Under the pieces are notes generated by a model. That model saw only the letters and a program-made list of their open reading frames with translations, was not told where the DNA came from and ran no database searches. A stretch of 64,000 bases of DNA from NCBI GenBank assembly GCA_003388505.1, contig QQVO01000064.1, positions 1-64,000 of the forward strand, given 5' to 3'. Made by a program: the position numbers and the translations under genes. This DNA is from Planctomycetota bacterium (GTDB lineage: Bacteria > Planctomycetota > Planctomycetia > Planctomycetales > Planctomycetaceae). How positions within the stretch are numbered: position 1 is the first letter of the stretch; the number at the start of each line of letters is the position of its first letter. This document shows, one piece after another, positions 8,752-17,179 of the stretch.

Positions 8752-8900
8752 GTTTGCAGTCTACCACCCGCGAGGAATCGCGCAATCGCCGTGTCAGGGG
8801 GAAGGCGGACGCAAGTTGCGCGTCTCTCTGCTTTGCCGCACACTGAAGGTCAGTCGTTCTTTCCCAACCCGTTTGCCTTTTCTTGGACAGGAGGACTGTC

Positions 8901-9239
8901 ATGGCCCAGTCACGATCGTCGCAGAGGCCGGCCAACCGGCCGGAAGTCAAGTTCGGTCCGTTCCCCGGCGGCATCTCGGTTGCCGTGTGGCAGAACGAGG
9001 TGAACACCGAAGGGGGTTCCCGGACGATGCGGAGCATCACGGTCTCGCCCCGTCGGTATCGCGATTCGCAGTCCGGAGAATGGAGGGACTCTGCTTCTTA
9101 TCGACCGAGCGATATTCCCGCGATTCTGTTCGGCCTCAACAAAGCGCAGGAGTACATCTTCTCGAATCCGCTCGCCGGACAGGAGGAGCGGGATTTCGGC
9201 AGCCAGGAGACACGTGACAATGACGAAGTCCCCTACTGA
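8901..9239 (+). CDS. Small beta-rich protein, mobile-element family
   Basis: A 112-residue protein of unknown function. ATG 8901 is set by AGGAGG nine bases upstream, so an in-frame upstream ATG at 8883 is unlikely. Core: FGPFPGGISVAVW, then TMRSITVSPRRYRD, GEW, SYRPSDIPAILFGLNKAQ. The core matches the 8273-8533 protein in pattern. The tail is acidic. It overlaps the next gene by about 20 bases and forms a unit with 9220-9792 and the DUF2958 gene. Confidence 0.75.
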   Translation: MAQSRSSQRPANRPEVKFGPFPGGISVAVWQNEVNTEGGSRTMRSITVSPRRYRDSQSGEWRDSASYRPSDIPAILFGLNKAQEYIFSNPLAGQEERDFGSQETRDNDEVPY

Positions 9240-9792
9240 GAGTGCGGTCGACAACGGCCAGGAAGAGAGACTGCGGGAAGCGGTCGAACTGCTGTGCCAA
9301 CACGTTGCCGTGCTGACGGACACGGTCGATCGTCTGTTCGACGAACTGCAGTGGCGGAACAACGAGCGCCGGCCGAGGCGGGAGTCCGCTCCCCCACCGG
9401 CCGTGCTGCACAGTATGCCGGCCGATCCGACGGCCAACGATTGGCAACTCAACCGCGTTCGTCTGAAGAGTTCGTCGACGGAGCCGGTTGCCAAGCCAGC
9501 TCGCGATAGTCGCGCGCTTGCTCAGCCAACTTCTGAGGTTGCCGATCTGCGGCAATACATGGCAGCGATGATCCTGCTGAGTGAATGCGGCGACGAGCCG
9601 GAGCTTCAGGAGAGCTACTCTTGCCTGCTCGAATGGGCGTCGCAGGAGTTCGACCCCGAGATCCTCCGCGAGTCGCTGCCCAGCGACCTGCTTGCCTGCG
9701 TGCTGTCGGAGACGAGAGAGCTTCGTCAGCCCGTCGACCGGCAACAGCACCTGTTTCAGAAAGGAGATTCCGATGCCGAATTCGACGCATGA
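9220..9792 (+). CDS. Unknown protein in mobile-element operon
   Basis: About 190 residues, with a helical N-terminal region (10-45), a Pro/Arg-rich linker (50-100) and a second helical region (110-180). No family recognised. A GTG at 9214 and an ATG at 9220 are both in frame after GGAG at 9206; spacing favours the ATG. It overlaps 8901-9239 upstream and the DUF2958 gene downstream by 20 bases, so the three are likely co-translated. Confidence 0.65.
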   Translation: MTKSPTESAVDNGQEERLREAVELLCQHVAVLTDTVDRLFDELQWRNNERRPRRESAPPPAVLHSMPADPTANDWQLNRVRLKSSSTEPVAKPARDSRALAQPTSEVADLRQYMAAMILLSECGDEPELQESYSCLLEWASQEFDPEILRESLPSDLLACVLSETRELRQPVDRQQHLFQKGDSDAEFDA

Positions 9793-10093
9793 GGAGGATG
9801 CACATATTCTGATGCCGGCCGCACTGGCGTCAGACATTCCGGCGCTGTACGCGACAGAGAACGAGCAGGACGCTTTGGCGCGGATCAAATACTTCACGCC
9901 GGACAGTTCATGGAGTTGGTTCGTCGTTGAATACAACCCGGAGCAGCGTCTCTGCTTCGGAGTCGTGGTCGGTTTCGAACGTGAACTCGGCTATTTCTCG
10001 CTCGATGAACTCGAATCGGCGCGCGGGCCGCTGGGGCTGAAGATTGAACGCGACCTGCACTTCGAGCCGACGCCGGTCTCGCAATGCCGGTGA
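9773..10093 (+). CDS. DUF2958 domain protein
   Basis: A 106-residue protein with the family's full set of segments: LMPAALASDIPALYATE near the start, a W-x-W-F-V-V-E-Y strand, CFGVVVGFERELGYFSLDEL and GPLGLKIERDLHFEP. DUF2958 proteins are common on conjugative plasmids and integrative elements; their biochemical role is unknown. ATG 9773 follows AAGGAG. Last gene of the plus-strand unit begun at 8901, closed by a strong terminator. Confidence 0.9.
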   Translation: MPNSTHEEDAHILMPAALASDIPALYATENEQDALARIKYFTPDSSWSWFVVEYNPEQRLCFGVVVGFERELGYFSLDELESARGPLGLKIERDLHFEPTPVSQCR

Positions 10094-10127
10094 CCAGACA
10101 GCCCGCAACGAATCGTTCCTTCAACAC

Positions 10128-10159
10128 CGCCACCCCGACCACGGGTGGCGTTTTCTTTT
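10128..10159 (+). terminator. Rho-independent terminator after DUF2958 gene
   Basis: Stem CGCCACCC / GGGTGGCG with a seven-base loop, followed directly by TTTTCTTTT. A strong intrinsic terminator 35 bases after the DUF2958 stop codon. Confidence 0.9.
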
Positions 10160-10251
10160 CCTGGCTGTTGCGCAGCGGCTGCGCTCCGTGGCAATCTGAG
10201 CGACAGGTGTTCCTTCCCACCAATAATCCCCTCCCGCAAGGAGCCACGACA

Positions 10252-10752
10252 ATGCCGCCACATCATTCGCTGCGGTTTCCGGGCGAGACTGAAGAAGCCT
10301 TCCGGGCGCGCGTCGAGCGAGTCGCCGTCATTGCCCGAGTTCTGGTCGAGGCCTGCCTCGCCAATCACTGCATTCAGGAGTTCATCAACGATCCCGAGTT
10401 GCCGTATACGGAACAGAACTGCCGGCAGTCTCCGACGGTCAGGCTGGAGTACGAGCAAGCCGTCGCCATCGGCAAACTCGGAACGTGTCTGGCCGCGACG
10501 AAATCGAAGCATTGGGGCGCAGGGCCGTGGGTGATGCCCCTGAGACCGGACGACCCGGTTGACGCCTTTCGGATCGGATACATCTACCGTCCCAATAGCC
10601 TCTACAATCGCCGCTTCGAGCAACGCAAGCGGTTGAAGGAACTGCTCGGCCGACGAAACCGCAAACTGGTCGGCGACGCCCAACGGCACACGAAGGCCGT
10701 CTTTCTGTCGCTCCCCCCGCGACTGATCCAGTTGCCGCTGACGTTCGACTGA
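10252..10752 (+). CDS. Unknown protein on integrative element
   Basis: A 166-residue soluble protein without a recognised family. Residues 8-45 are helical; HWGAGPWVMPLRPDDPVDAFRIGYIYR (written in parts: W-G-A-G-P-W near 88 and IGYIYR near 108) marks the middle; residues 115-145 are strongly basic (RRFEQRKRLKELLGRRNRK), suggesting nucleic-acid contact. ATG 10252 follows CAAGGAG. It stands between two terminators, so it is probably monocistronic. Confidence 0.65.
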   Translation: MPPHHSLRFPGETEEAFRARVERVAVIARVLVEACLANHCIQEFINDPELPYTEQNCRQSPTVRLEYEQAVAIGKLGTCLAATKSKHWGAGPWVMPLRPDDPVDAFRIGYIYRPNSLYNRRFEQRKRLKELLGRRNRKLVGDAQRHTKAVFLSLPPRLIQLPLTFD

Positions 10753-10779
10753 TCGACAGCGACGTTCCGAAGTTTTTCG

Positions 10780-10807
10780 TTGTCCGGCAAGGCTGCGCGC
10801 GTAGAAT
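10780..10807 (+). promoter_or_regulatory. Candidate sigma70-type promoter
   Basis: TTGTCC at 10780-10785 and TAGAAT at 10802-10807 with a 16-base spacer. It would start transcription near 10814, just before the hairpin at 10825-10865 and the excisionase-like gene. Confidence 0.45.
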
Positions 10808-10824
10808 GACAACGGCTGCCAACA

Positions 10825-10865
10825 GCGGACTATAGGTACACACACCACCTGTCGTCCGCTTTTTT
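10825..10865 (+). terminator. Hairpin with T run in the leader of the excisionase-like gene
   Basis: GCGGAC at 10825-10830 pairs with GTCCGC at 10854-10859, with an inner AGGT / ACCT pair, followed by TTTTTT. It could end the 10252-10752 transcript, or act as an attenuator 14 bases before the next gene, or close a very short RNA made from the promoter at 10780. Confidence 0.65.
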
Positions 10866-10878
10866 CGTTGGTGCAGCC

Positions 10879-11211
10879 ATGCCTGAACCGGATTCAAGAG
10901 CCCCACACGAGAATGCCGTCTTGGATCGACTCGACGAGTTATGCCGGCGCCTCGACCGCATCGAGGCTGCCCTGGAGACGCTGCTCAGTCAACAGGTCCA
11001 GAAGGACTGGTACACGACCGACGAGGTTGCCGAGATTCTCGACAAGGCGCCGTTCACCGTCCGCGAATGGTGCCGGCTGGGCCGTGTCGACGCCGACAAG
11101 CGCGCATCGGGCCGGGGCAGCACGCAGGAGTGGATCATCTCGCACGAGGAACTACAGCGCATCCGCAACCACGGTCTGCTCCCCCTTCCGACGCTTCGAT
11201 GCTTTGACTGA
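10879..11211 (+). CDS. Excisionase-like helix-turn-helix protein
   Basis: A 110-residue protein with a short coiled coil (residues 12-38) followed by a MerR/HTH_17-type winged helix: WYTTDEVAEILDKAPFTVREWCRLGRV near 48-74, then a wing and WIISHEELQRI. This is the common excisionase-family DNA-binding domain. Lying tail-to-tail with the integrase gene, whose last 60 bases it overlaps, it probably acts as the recombination directionality factor or as a regulator of the integrase. The ribosome binding site is weak. Confidence 0.75.
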   Translation: MPEPDSRAPHENAVLDRLDELCRRLDRIEAALETLLSQQVQKDWYTTDEVAEILDKAPFTVREWCRLGRVDADKRASGRGSTQEWIISHEELQRIRNHGLLPLPTLRCFD

Positions 11212-12480
11212 GCTGCGGGGCTGCGGTGCAGCGCCGAAGACTTGTTGAATCGCAGCCTGCTGCTGATCCGGAAACAGATGGCGATAGCGCCGCACCATGT
11301 CTTCCGTCTGATGGCCGACCCAAGCGTTGATGAGTCGCTGGTCAACGCCTTTCGCGGCGCAGTTCGAGCAGAATGAGTGCCGGAAGACATGCCAGCCGCG
11401 AATCACGGCCCACTTGCTTCCGGCGAGTGCCCGCGTGAAGTGGTCATGAGCTTCATCGCGTGTGACCGGACAGACCGACTCTCGGTGCTTCTTGCTGCGT
11501 GCAACATCCGGGGTCTGACAGAACGTGTTCAGCGAACCGGGATGGTCGTCGAGCCACGTCCGCAGAACCCCGTCCAGGAATGGCGAAATCGGGACACGGC
11601 GGGTTGTCGTTCGCTCATGGTTCCGCTTGCGTTCCCGAATCGTGATGACTCCCCCATCCAGATCAATGTCACTGAGACGTGACCGCAGGAGTTCGCTGCG
11701 ACGGGCTCCAGTGTGAGCGGCCATGCAGACGGCCGGATAAACCCAGGGCTGCCGGGCATGCTCCTGAATGTGTCGCAGGACGCCGTTGATGTCACGCAGC
11801 GTCAGAAACAGGCAGTCCCACAGGTCGGCCTCTTCGGCCTCCGTCAACCCGCCGCGTGAGATCTGCTGCTCAATCTCGCTCCAGGTCTGAAACGGCGGCT
11901 TTTCGCTGGTCTTCGCATACCGGAGACCGCGCCCCGGAAATGTGCCGGAGACGAGATTGCGTTCAACGCCCCAATTCCAGGCCGTCCGCAGCGTGACGAT
12001 GGCCTTCCTGACCGTGGTGGGCGTCACCTTACGGCCTCGTTGGCCCGGTTCTTTCGACCGCTTTTCGATATAGCGCTGCAAATCGGCGGTCGACAGTTCA
12101 CTCACGATGAACGACTTGCCGAGAATCCGGTAGAGGTGGCGCTCATGAATGCGCATCCCCTCGATCGTGGTTTGCTCCAGGCTTCCCTCCGGGAGGCTGC
12201 CGAAATAGGCGGCGAACAGATCATCCAACCGGAGCGATTGCGGCACCATCGGTGCTTCACTCAGCCGTCCGCCGCTGAGGAGAAACCGGCCGACGTCGAC
12301 GCCGGGCGGAATCGAGACCCAGCCACGTTCGACCGCCCGGATCGTGTCATCAACGACTGCCAGGGCGTCGTTGGCCTCGTCGGGATCGTTGGTCTTGAGC
12401 GACCGTTTGAGCTTTCGATCGCCGAGGCGGAAACCGATTTTGAAGTGCCCCGTTCGCTTGTCGCATTCCAGCCATGCCAT
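11152..12480 (-). CDS. Tyrosine site-specific integrase
   Basis: A 442-residue phage-type tyrosine recombinase. An N-terminal arm/core-binding region (about 70-180) is followed by the catalytic domain with Arg in TGARRSE, the His-x-x-Arg motif at 364-367 (HVFRH), a conserved Gly-His in WVGHQTED, and the nucleophile Tyr399 in RRYRHLFP. ATG 12480 is preceded by GGAG. It should catalyse integration and excision of the element by recombination at the tRNA-Leu gene, whose 3' end is 157 bases from the start codon. It is not an integron integrase: I see no IntI-specific insertion. Confidence 0.92.
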   Translation of the reverse strand: MAWLECDKRTGHFKIGFRLGDRKLKRSLKTNDPDEANDALAVVDDTIRAVERGWVSIPPGVDVGRFLLSGGRLSEAPMVPQSLRLDDLFAAYFGSLPEGSLEQTTIEGMRIHERHLYRILGKSFIVSELSTADLQRYIEKRSKEPGQRGRKVTPTTVRKAIVTLRTAWNWGVERNLVSGTFPGRGLRYAKTSEKPPFQTWSEIEQQISRGGLTEAEEADLWDCLFLTLRDINGVLRHIQEHARQPWVYPAVCMAAHTGARRSELLRSRLSDIDLDGGVITIRERKRNHERTTTRRVPISPFLDGVLRTWLDDHPGSLNTFCQTPDVARSKKHRESVCPVTRDEAHDHFTRALAGSKWAVIRGWHVFRHSFCSNCAAKGVDQRLINAWVGHQTEDMVRRYRHLFPDQQQAAIQQVFGAAPQPRSSVKASKRRKGEQTVVADAL

Positions 12481-12636
12481 GAGATTGCTCCGGTCAACGG
12501 TACGCGGAACTGCTTCCGCGGGCCATCGACACAATCTCAACGCACAACCAACCGCGCCCCCCGCCTGCCCCCCGGAGTGCTCTCGCCACTCGCGGAGGAC
12601 TTTGCACATATTGTCGTAAGTCAAAGACTCACAAGG

Positions 12637-12721
12637 TGCCCAAGAGAGGACTCGAACCTCCACGGGGTTAACCCCCACTGGCTCCTGAAGCCAGCGCGTC
12701 TGCCAATTCCGCCACTTGGGC
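12637..12721 (-). tRNA. tRNA-Leu (CAG anticodon)
   Basis: An 85-base class II tRNA. Acceptor stem GCCCAAG / CTTGGGC with discriminator A at 12637; anticodon stem CTGGC / GCCAG around loop TTCAGGA, giving CAG; a long variable arm GGGGGTTAACCCCC; and T loop GTTCGAGTC. CCA is not encoded (ACCT follows). The 3' end faces the integrase gene, the usual setting for an attachment site. Confidence 0.95.
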
Positions 12722-13191
12722 AATCTGAACTCTCCACGCGAAGGAACCACTGGCTGTCACTGGGGTTGTGACGAGGCGGCACAGGCGAGAGGAGAATCTC
12801 GCTGTGCCGGGTCCCTGCCGCCCGGAGCGTGTTCGGGGCGAGAGCTTTCGGTTGACCCGACAAGCCGGTGATCGGCTCGCGTTCGGTCGAGCCGCAATGG
12901 GCGGCCGAGCCGGACGATGCGCCGATCGCGTCACATTGTTGTGAATCGAATTCATCGAGGCAAGTGTGGATCGGGAGTGCTGCGGCGGAATGTTACCCCA
13001 TGTGTCAGGGAATCCGGCCCGCCGGATTTCGGATCTTGACCAAACACCGGCTTGAGAGTCGGCCGGTCTTCTGAGCGGCCGCGTGCTTCGGTTACAATCG
13101 GTCGCTCCCACGCACGACCGAGGGCCCCACGCACCACCGAGGGGCGATGGCGACATGTTCGTCTCGCCTCCCTCCATCCAATCGACGACGC
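12722..13191. other. Spacer upstream of tRNA-Leu, with hairpin
   Basis: No gene is evident. A strong hairpin at 12778-12808 (GGCACAGGCGAG / CTCGCTGTGCC) has no T run on either strand. The rest should contain the promoters of the tRNA and of 13192-14388, but I see no confident boxes. Confidence 0.4.
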
Positions 13192-14388
13192 ATGCAGAAG
13201 TCTCTGGACCGCAAACTGGCAGCCATTCACGCCGATCCGCAGGGCTGTCGCGAATTCATTATCGCCGACGCAAAAGACGCCGACATGGCCTTCGGGATCG
13301 GCGCGCCGGGCCGCTCGCCGGAGCGGCACGACGGCGAGGCCCGTTACAAGACGCTGGCGGAGTTTCGTGAACAGATCCGGCAGATCGTCCGGCAGGAAGT
13401 GGTCGACATCATGCTCATGTCGGCCAGCACCAGCGAGGTGCTCACGCTCCAGGAGCGGATCTTTGACGATTCCCCCGTCACACCCGCCATCCGGGCCAAC
13501 GACACCACCGATATTCACGCCTTTCGCGGCAGCCGCATTCCGGAAGCGCCGTCGCGGCCGTTCCGAACCGCGTCGCTCGACCACGTCCAATGCGGCTATC
13601 TCGACTGTGCTCCCGAAGAGCGGTCCCGGGGCGTCGATCTCGGGCTGTATTCGATGACCTTTAACAACGATTGTGAACTCGACCTGGCCACGCTCGAGGC
13701 GTACGGCCGGTTCCGCGAAGAGGCCGAGCGGAAAGGTTTTCGGCATTTCCTGGAAGTGTTTAACCCGAATCTGCCGGCCGCCGTGCCGGCGGATCTGCTC
13801 CCGTTTTTCATCAACGACGTCATCGCCCGCACGCTCGCCGGCGTGACCAGCGCGTCGCGACCGATCTTCCTCAAGATCCCCTATCCCGGACCGAAGGCGC
13901 TGGAAGAACTGGTGGCCTACGATCCGCACCTGATCGTCGGCATTCTAGGGGGATCGTCCGGAACAACCCGCGACGCGTTTCAGTTGATCCATGATGCGCA
14001 TCAGCACGGGGGACGCGTCGCGCTCTTCGGACGCAAGATCAACAACGCCGAGAACCAGTTGGCGTTCATCGAGTTTCTGCGGCACGTTGTCGACGGCGTC
14101 ATCGCCCCGGACGAAGCGGTCCGCGCCTATCATGCCGTGCTCGCAAAGCTCGGTCTCACGCCGCATCGTCCGCTGGAAGAAGACCTGATGGTGACCGCCG
14201 GCGTGATGAGCTATGCCGGCTCGCCTCCTCCGGGGAGCAGTCAACAGACGACCGCCCAGCAGCCGGAAAAAGCGCCCCGCGTGCGACAGGAGCGGCCCAA
14301 CGTCGCCGCGATGACTCCCGACGAGCGGCTCGCCTATCACCAGGATCGCCTCCGCCGAATGTTCGACGGCGACAGCGAACACACGTGA
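13192..14388 (+). CDS. Aldolase-like TIM-barrel protein, unknown
   Basis: A 398-residue soluble protein. The order of strands is that of a (beta/alpha)8 barrel: FIIADAKD, GLYSMTFNND, FLEVFNPNL, FLKIPYPGP with a candidate Schiff-base Lys, LIVGILGGSSGTTRD and RVALFGRKINNAE, followed by a disordered C-terminal tail (about 335-398). The K-x-P-Y-P-G and G-G-S/T-x-G-T-T-R-D elements recall class I aldolases of the DeoC/FbaB type, but I do not recognise the family and no substrate can be given. An upstream ATG at 13147 would add 15 residues. Neither start has a good ribosome binding site. Confidence 0.7.
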   Translation: MQKSLDRKLAAIHADPQGCREFIIADAKDADMAFGIGAPGRSPERHDGEARYKTLAEFREQIRQIVRQEVVDIMLMSASTSEVLTLQERIFDDSPVTPAIRANDTTDIHAFRGSRIPEAPSRPFRTASLDHVQCGYLDCAPEERSRGVDLGLYSMTFNNDCELDLATLEAYGRFREEAERKGFRHFLEVFNPNLPAAVPADLLPFFINDVIARTLAGVTSASRPIFLKIPYPGPKALEELVAYDPHLIVGILGGSSGTTRDAFQLIHDAHQHGGRVALFGRKINNAENQLAFIEFLRHVVDGVIAPDEAVRAYHAVLAKLGLTPHRPLEEDLMVTAGVMSYAGSPPPGSSQQTTAQQPEKAPRVRQERPNVAAMTPDERLAYHQDRLRRMFDGDSEHT

Positions 14389-14394
14389 ACCAAA

Positions 14395-14418
14395 GCCCAC
14401 GGGTCGCAACCCGTGGGC
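14395..14418. repeat. Palindromic repeat between convergent genes, copy 1
   Basis: A perfect ten-base-pair stem GCCCACGGGT / ACCCGTGGGC with loop CGCA, flanked by AA and GT. An almost identical copy (loop TGCA) lies at 38976-38999, also between two convergent stop codons. It probably works as a bidirectional terminator or a REP-like element. Confidence 0.8.
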
Positions 14419-14435
14419 GTCCCCACCACGCCTGG

Positions 14436-17018
14436 TCAATCGCCCTTCACCGGCAGCGGGTGCCCGAGCGTGTCCTTGTTGGGTGTAAACCCGTCCCCGC
14501 CAATGTCGACGAAGATCGGGTTCGTCAGCGCCGTGGGCTGTTGAGCGCCGTAGTCGCCGCCGTAGACCGGTTCGAGCGTCCGGTCGTGATGCCCCGCCAC
14601 CACAACAAGATGCGCGTCGGACGGCAGCTCAACTTCCAGCGTCTGCTCGAACTTGACGGCGCCGTCGGCGAATTTCTCGCCGTGCGCCTCCCTGGTGTAA
14701 TCGTGTGCCTCGTGCAGGCGGCCGTTGACCAGTAGAAAGACATGGTTGACGTCGAGCCAGTTGGGGCACTGCACCCGCACGTCGAGTTCCACCTGACCGG
14801 ACTCGGCGACGAGATCCTCACCGATTCCCACTGTCTCCGCCCGCCCGGCTTCGCGGGCCGTCACTTCCAGAAACGGTCCGTTCGACATCAGCACCCGGCC
14901 GTGCTCCGAGGCGTGTACGATGTCGAGCGTTTCGATTTCCGCCGGGTCGTCGGTCGGCGAGGCGATCCAGATCCGCAACCAGCCCGAGCCGTGGAAGTTG
15001 TAGTGCGCGTCCGTGTTGGTCACGCCCGGGATGCGGTATCCCTGGTTGAGCAACTGCAGCCAGTTGAAGATGCGGTGATTCCGCTCCTTCCCGCCCCGGG
15101 TCTCGAACGGCTGAAGATCGAGCGCCGCGTCGATGGGGTGAATTTCCATCACGTCGATCAAACCGACGCCCCGCGCGTATCCTTCATCAGGCTCCTGATC
15201 GCCGTTGCGGTCATAGAACAGCCAGCCGATGTCGGGGTGATTCTGCTGGATCAGCTTCTCGCTGCGGTTGTCCCACAGAGCGAGTCGCTCGATCTGCGTT
15301 TCCGGGTCGCCGTCGGTCATCGGCGCGCCGCCGTCCTGATGGTGATGGTGGTGGTGCAGCGGAAAGGCGTTTTGATGGTTGAGCGGCAACGGAGACCCGG
15401 TCAACTCCATTCCGGAACACGTCGCGATAAACGGCGCCACTCTGAGCCGTTCGATGTGGGGCACGTAGGTGCTGATGCGATTGTGCTCGGTGCAAGGGGC
15501 GAACTCGACATGTTCGCACACGAGATTCAGCACGCGTCCGAGTTGGCTCGACGTGTTGTCCCCCGACGGCGAACTGTGGCTGTGAAAGTCGCTGCTGACC
15601 CAACCGGTGGTGTCCACGCTGCGAACGAGCGTCTCTTCCAGAGTGGTCGTTTCACCGGCGACCACTTCGCACTCGGTGAAGATGGCGTCGTATTCCGGTC
15701 CGTGACTGATGATGACGTCATACGTTCCCGGCAGCAGTCTCTGTTCGAACTCGCCAAGCGGTGCGTAGCGGAGATTGCGAACCGCAAACTCCGCCGTCTC
15801 CGGCCCCCAGTCCGGCCTGGGAACGTCGTCGCGGGGCGTCAGTTCGATTTTGCAGGGAATCGGGTTCCCGTCCTCGTCAGTCATCTTCGCGGTGACGCGG
15901 CCGGGGTGATATCCGTCCAGAATGATCGATTCTGATTGCCGCGCGCCGGAATGGACGGTGATCGAATAGTCCTGCAACACCGGATGCCCGGCCACGGAAA
16001 CCGTGGCGGAATACCGGCCCGGCGGGAGCGGAAGAGTGACTTCACCCCTCTCGTCGGTCGTCGCGGTTCCCGCCGTTCCCTCTTCGCCCGTCAACTCGAT
16101 CCGCGCCTCTGGTGTCCATTCGTGGGCCGCGTCGCGGACTGCGAGCGTCACCGATGTGTATTCCACTCCCTCCGACGCCCCGAATGCCGCCCGGACGTCC
16201 GCAAGATTGCGTCCGGCGGTGATCCGCCGCGTGACGGCCACGCTCTCCCCGGCGGCGAGCGCAACAGTGGACGAACCGTCGTCGTCGACATACTTGAGGT
16301 CGGACGATCTCGCGTTGCTGTTGGCCTGGATCCGCCGGTCTTCCGCCTGCAACCCGTACGCCTGTTGCCAGTAACGGTCTTCCAGCCAGAACAGGTCGGA
16401 GGTTTCGTTGGGCGACTTGACCATGTCCTCCTTGCCGCCGTCGGCCCGCAGATCATCCGCCAGATCGACCTCAATCGCGTCATCGCCGGTATTGGTGTAT
16501 CGCGTCGTCACGGTGACAAACTTCTCGTCGTCGCTCAGCGAATAGGTGACGTCGACCTGCGGCCGGCCGTCCCCGCCCTCGGCGTGAACCGTCACAGCCG
16601 CGGTCTGTCCCGAGGTCGCCGCGGCGTCGGACGGATCAACGGCCGCTGAGTCATCGACCTGCATCGACCACGATCGGAACGGATACTTGCGCCGTCCGGG
16701 ATAGTACGCGCTCAGTTGGTCCCGCTCGTCCGTCCGCACGGTCAGGTCAATCAGGCAACCGGCGACGTCGCGCACGGTCATGTTCGCGTTGCGAGTCGGC
16801 AGCGGCGCCGCGATGACTGCGGAGAGATGTTGGTTTCGCAGCACAACGTCTCCGTAGATCGCATCGACTTCCTTACCGGCGGGAGCGAGCCGCTCGAAAG
16901 ACGATTCATCAAGCAGGCCGACTTCAACCGGTCCGTCGGAGTCGCCCCCTCCGGTCACGCCCCACAAGGCCGCGAGCAGACAGACTCCGGACAAACTCAC
17001 AAAACAGGCCGATTTCAT
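14436..17018 (-). CDS. Secreted CehA/McbA-type PHP metallohydrolase
   Basis: An 860-residue protein with a signal peptide (hydrophobic 5-22). Residues about 40-290 are beta-rich and unassigned; 290-370 and 375-460 look like two carboxypeptidase-regulatory-like beta sandwiches (TDERGEVTLPLPPGRYSATV; TDEDGNPIPCKIEL). From about 468 a PHP-type metal-binding domain begins with SDFHSHSSPSGDN, and continues with CTEHN, HPIDA and TNTDAHYNFHGSG, which supply His and Asp ligands. CehA-like members of this group hydrolyse esters or carbamates; the substrate here is unknown. Six consecutive His occur at about 553-558. Acts outside the cytoplasmic membrane. Confidence 0.82.
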   Translation of the reverse strand: MKSACFVSLSGVCLLAALWGVTGGGDSDGPVEVGLLDESSFERLAPAGKEVDAIYGDVVLRNQHLSAVIAAPLPTRNANMTVRDVAGCLIDLTVRTDERDQLSAYYPGRRKYPFRSWSMQVDDSAAVDPSDAAATSGQTAAVTVHAEGGDGRPQVDVTYSLSDDEKFVTVTTRYTNTGDDAIEVDLADDLRADGGKEDMVKSPNETSDLFWLEDRYWQQAYGLQAEDRRIQANSNARSSDLKYVDDDGSSTVALAAGESVAVTRRITAGRNLADVRAAFGASEGVEYTSVTLAVRDAAHEWTPEARIELTGEEGTAGTATTDERGEVTLPLPPGRYSATVSVAGHPVLQDYSITVHSGARQSESIILDGYHPGRVTAKMTDEDGNPIPCKIELTPRDDVPRPDWGPETAEFAVRNLRYAPLGEFEQRLLPGTYDVIISHGPEYDAIFTECEVVAGETTTLEETLVRSVDTTGWVSSDFHSHSSPSGDNTSSQLGRVLNLVCEHVEFAPCTEHNRISTYVPHIERLRVAPFIATCSGMELTGSPLPLNHQNAFPLHHHHHHQDGGAPMTDGDPETQIERLALWDNRSEKLIQQNHPDIGWLFYDRNGDQEPDEGYARGVGLIDVMEIHPIDAALDLQPFETRGGKERNHRIFNWLQLLNQGYRIPGVTNTDAHYNFHGSGWLRIWIASPTDDPAEIETLDIVHASEHGRVLMSNGPFLEVTAREAGRAETVGIGEDLVAESGQVELDVRVQCPNWLDVNHVFLLVNGRLHEAHDYTREAHGEKFADGAVKFEQTLEVELPSDAHLVVVAGHHDRTLEPVYGGDYGAQQPTALTNPIFVDIGGDGFTPNKDTLGHPLPVKGD

Positions 17019-17179
17019 GGTGATTCCCCAAAGGTACAGAACTCCGCCAGCTTACCCCCTCACCAAAGCGCGGGCAAACCGGAGGCGAGCGGCGGGCGTG
17101 AGCCCGCCGATGGGTTCACACGCTTGTGCCAGCGACGCCTGCAACGACCGGCTGACGCCGGCCGCTCGCCGCAGCGTCG

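Noticed and set aside
9300-9936. Minus-strand frames opposite the DUF2958 operon
   Set aside because: Antisense to three overlapping genes that have ribosome binding sites and family matches.
11152-12480. Integrase at 11152 as the integron integrase for the right-edge array
   Set aside because: It is a phage-type integrase next to a tRNA and 50 kb away; no IntI-specific features seen.
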